A DNA stretch of 6,691 nucleotides. Origin: Chitinispirillales bacterium. GTDB taxonomy: Bacteria; Fibrobacterota; Chitinivibrionia; Chitinivibrionales; Chitinispirillaceae. The notes beneath the pieces are model-generated. The model searched no databases. It was not told the DNA's origin and saw only the letters and a program-made list of their open reading frames with translations. Positions 5,878-6,691 of this stretch are shown here, in pieces. The translations under genes and the position numbers were made by a program. The stretch is taken from positions 1 to 6,691 of the forward strand of contig JAIRUL010000121.1 of NCBI GenBank assembly GCA_031254445.1, written 5' to 3'. Numbering within the stretch: position 1 is the stretch's first letter; each line of letters opens with the position of its first letter.

Positions 5878-5919
5878 GTTGCAGCACGCCCCATTATCCC
5901 ATAAAAGACTTTGACTTTA
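5878..5919 (-). repeat. Right terminal inverted repeat of the foldback element
   Basis: This is the inverted partner of 5571-5612, with one mismatch at 5909. Its outer 15 bp are duplicated into the end of prmA (see the tandem repeat at 5905-5934). Confidence 0.9.
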
Positions 5920-5934
5920 AAGACTTTGACTTTA
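5905..5934 (-). repeat. 15-bp tandem duplication that includes the prmA stop codon
   Basis: AAGACTTTGACTTTA occurs at 5905-5919 and again at 5920-5934. On the prmA strand each unit reads TAAAGTCAAAGTCTT, and the first one begins with the prmA TAA stop itself (5934-5932). The junction of gene and element therefore falls exactly on the stop codon. Confidence 0.9.
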
Positions 5935-6691
5935 TTCCCGAACAAACGCCCCGCACCACCACTCGTTCTCCGTTTGTACCGACGACAGGGCGAATCCGAA
6001 TTTTTTCGCGATGCCTATGACTTCCCCGCGCTCGCCCGCCAATATCCCCGACCAAATCAGCAGCGATTCGTTTTTTATTACGGCGGAGATTTGCTTTAAT
6101 AGCGGCGTTGATTCGGTCGACAGCATATTCATTACTACTATGTCAAACCGCTCATCATTAATAACCGAATCCAGCGTCCCGATGGCAAACCTGACGCTCC
6201 CCCCTTGGCGCGGCGGGTTATCCCTCAGGTTTTCCGCCAGATTCTCAAGGCAGTCCCCGTCGATCTCCACCCCGAGCGCAGCCCTCGCCCCGAGGTAGTT
6301 AGCGACAAAGCACAGTATCCCCGACCCGGTGCCGATGTCAAGCGCCGACCTCCCCGCGACGAAGCCCCCCCGCTCGATGAGCGCGCGGGCCGCGAGGCGC
6401 GTGGTTTCGTGATGCCCTGTGCCGAACGCCATCTTCGGCTCGATTTTAATCCACGCCTTCCTGCCGCTTTCGGGCGGCTCCAGCCACGCCGGCGAGACCC
6501 ACACCCCCTCCGCGATCTGCGCCGGTTCCATAGACTCGCGCCACTTGGCGTTCCAGTCCTGCTTGCCGTCCACGTACTCTACCGCAGGGCTATCAACCGC
6601 CAGCATTTCAGTAGCCGCCGCCGCGGCGGATTTGGCGCTGTCTTCACGCTCGAAGTAGAATGTCAGGTTGATGCATTGGCCAATAGGCTCT
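5932..6691 (-). CDS. prmA: Ribosomal protein L11 methyltransferase, 3' part (start beyond window)
   Basis: PrmA methylates lysines and the N-terminal amine of ribosomal protein L11 using SAM. The frame is open from base 6691 and gives 252 residues; about 40 N-terminal residues are missing relative to the 293 of E. coli, so the ATG at 6606 is internal. Visible in order: part of the substrate-recognition domain (NLTFYFERED), the linker DWNAKWRESMEP with a following VSPAWLEP, then the family signature KMAFGTGHHETT. SAM motif I is ALDIGTGSGILCF and the acidic loop is GVEID. NMLS stands at the usual N-I/V-L-A site, and the end is SGILAGERGEV...GFALSSVQTENEWWCGAFVRE. FGTGHHETT resembles the Thermus form rather than the E. 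coli FGTGTHPTT. The stop codon lies inside a 15-bp tandem repeat. No other gene of the unit can be seen. Confidence 0.95.
   Translation of the reverse strand, partial: EPIGQCINLTFYFEREDSAKSAAAAATEMLAVDSPAVEYVDGKQDWNAKWRESMEPAQIAEGVWVSPAWLEPPESGRKAWIKIEPKMAFGTGHHETTRLAARALIERGGFVAGRSALDIGTGSGILCFVANYLGARAALGVEIDGDCLENLAENLRDNPPRQGGSVRFAIGTLDSVINDERFDIVVMNMLSTESTPLLKQISAVIKNESLLIWSGILAGERGEVIGIAKKFGFALSSVQTENEWWCGAFVRE

Larger units (their letters stand above)
5571..5919. mobile_element. 349-bp foldback (MITE-like) element with 42-bp terminal inverted repeats
   Basis: The left end 5571-5612 and right end 5878-5919 are inverted copies matching at 41 of 42 positions (only 5581/5909 differ). Both ends start with TAAAGTCAAA and contain TTTTATGGGATAATGGGG. 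Further in, 5641-5666 pairs with 5824-5850 at roughly 20 of 26 positions, so the inverted homology runs about 96 bp with a poorly paired stretch between. The 150-bp centre carries nested hairpins. The short frames inside show no recognisable protein, so it is non-autonomous if mobile. The outermost TA at 5571-5572 and 5918-5919 would suit a TA-target transposon (IS630/Tc1-mariner type), but no separate target duplication can be proven. Alternatives are a REP-like repeat or a large structured RNA closed by a long stem. Confidence 0.65.

Noticed and set aside
5787..6020. 77-codon + strand frame running from the element into prmA
   Set aside because: It overlaps the 3' end of prmA on the opposite strand and includes the tandem AAAGTC repeat translated as DFDFKDFDF, which is clearly low-complexity artefact.

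Overview
The window is a bacterial chromosome segment in which every gene I can support lies on the minus strand. Read in the direction of transcription (high to low coordinates), the order is: prmA (3' part; its start lies beyond base 6691), a 0.48-kb spacer holding a structured inverted-repeat element, an unassigned class I SAM-dependent methyltransferase, and then rimP, nusA and infB (5' part, about 760 codons; its end lies beyond base 1). The last three form the widely conserved translation/transcription-factor operon. No ylxR or L7Ae-like gene sits between nusA and infB, which argues against the usual Firmicutes order (rimP-nusA-ylxR-ylxQ-infB) and the alphaproteobacterial order. The phylum cannot be fixed from this sequence. 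Coding regions are fairly GC-rich, yet AUA (Ile) and AGG (Arg) codons are common even in infB, and the spacers are strikingly AT-rich.

Region by region: 1-2279 is infB, with an IF2_N domain, a long low-complexity linker including a Gly/His-rich stretch, a second IF2_N-like domain and a complete G domain. 2280-2580 is a 301-bp spacer inside the operon, packed with short tandem repeats and three perfect hairpins, one of them terminator-like. 2581-3942 is nusA (NTD-S1-KH1-KH2 plus an acidic tail). 3963-4421 is rimP. 4422-4603 is an AT-rich leader with a possible extended -10 promoter and a terminator-like hairpin that overlaps a possible alternative pairing, which suggests an attenuator. 4604-5455 is the methyltransferase. 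5456-5570 is an AT-rich upstream region. 5571-5919 is a 349-bp foldback element with 42-bp terminal inverted repeats (41 of 42 matching) and several nested hairpins. 5932-6691 is prmA.

Functionally, RimP (30S maturation), NusA (elongation, termination and antitermination), IF-2 (initiator tRNA delivery and subunit joining) and PrmA (methylation of ribosomal protein L11) all serve the expression machinery. The methyltransferase between them looks more like a small-molecule or glycan enzyme and may be an accessory insertion. The least ordinary content is in the spacers: the foldback element, and a family of AAAGTC-type AT-rich repeats that occurs both beside that element and in the nusA-infB spacer.
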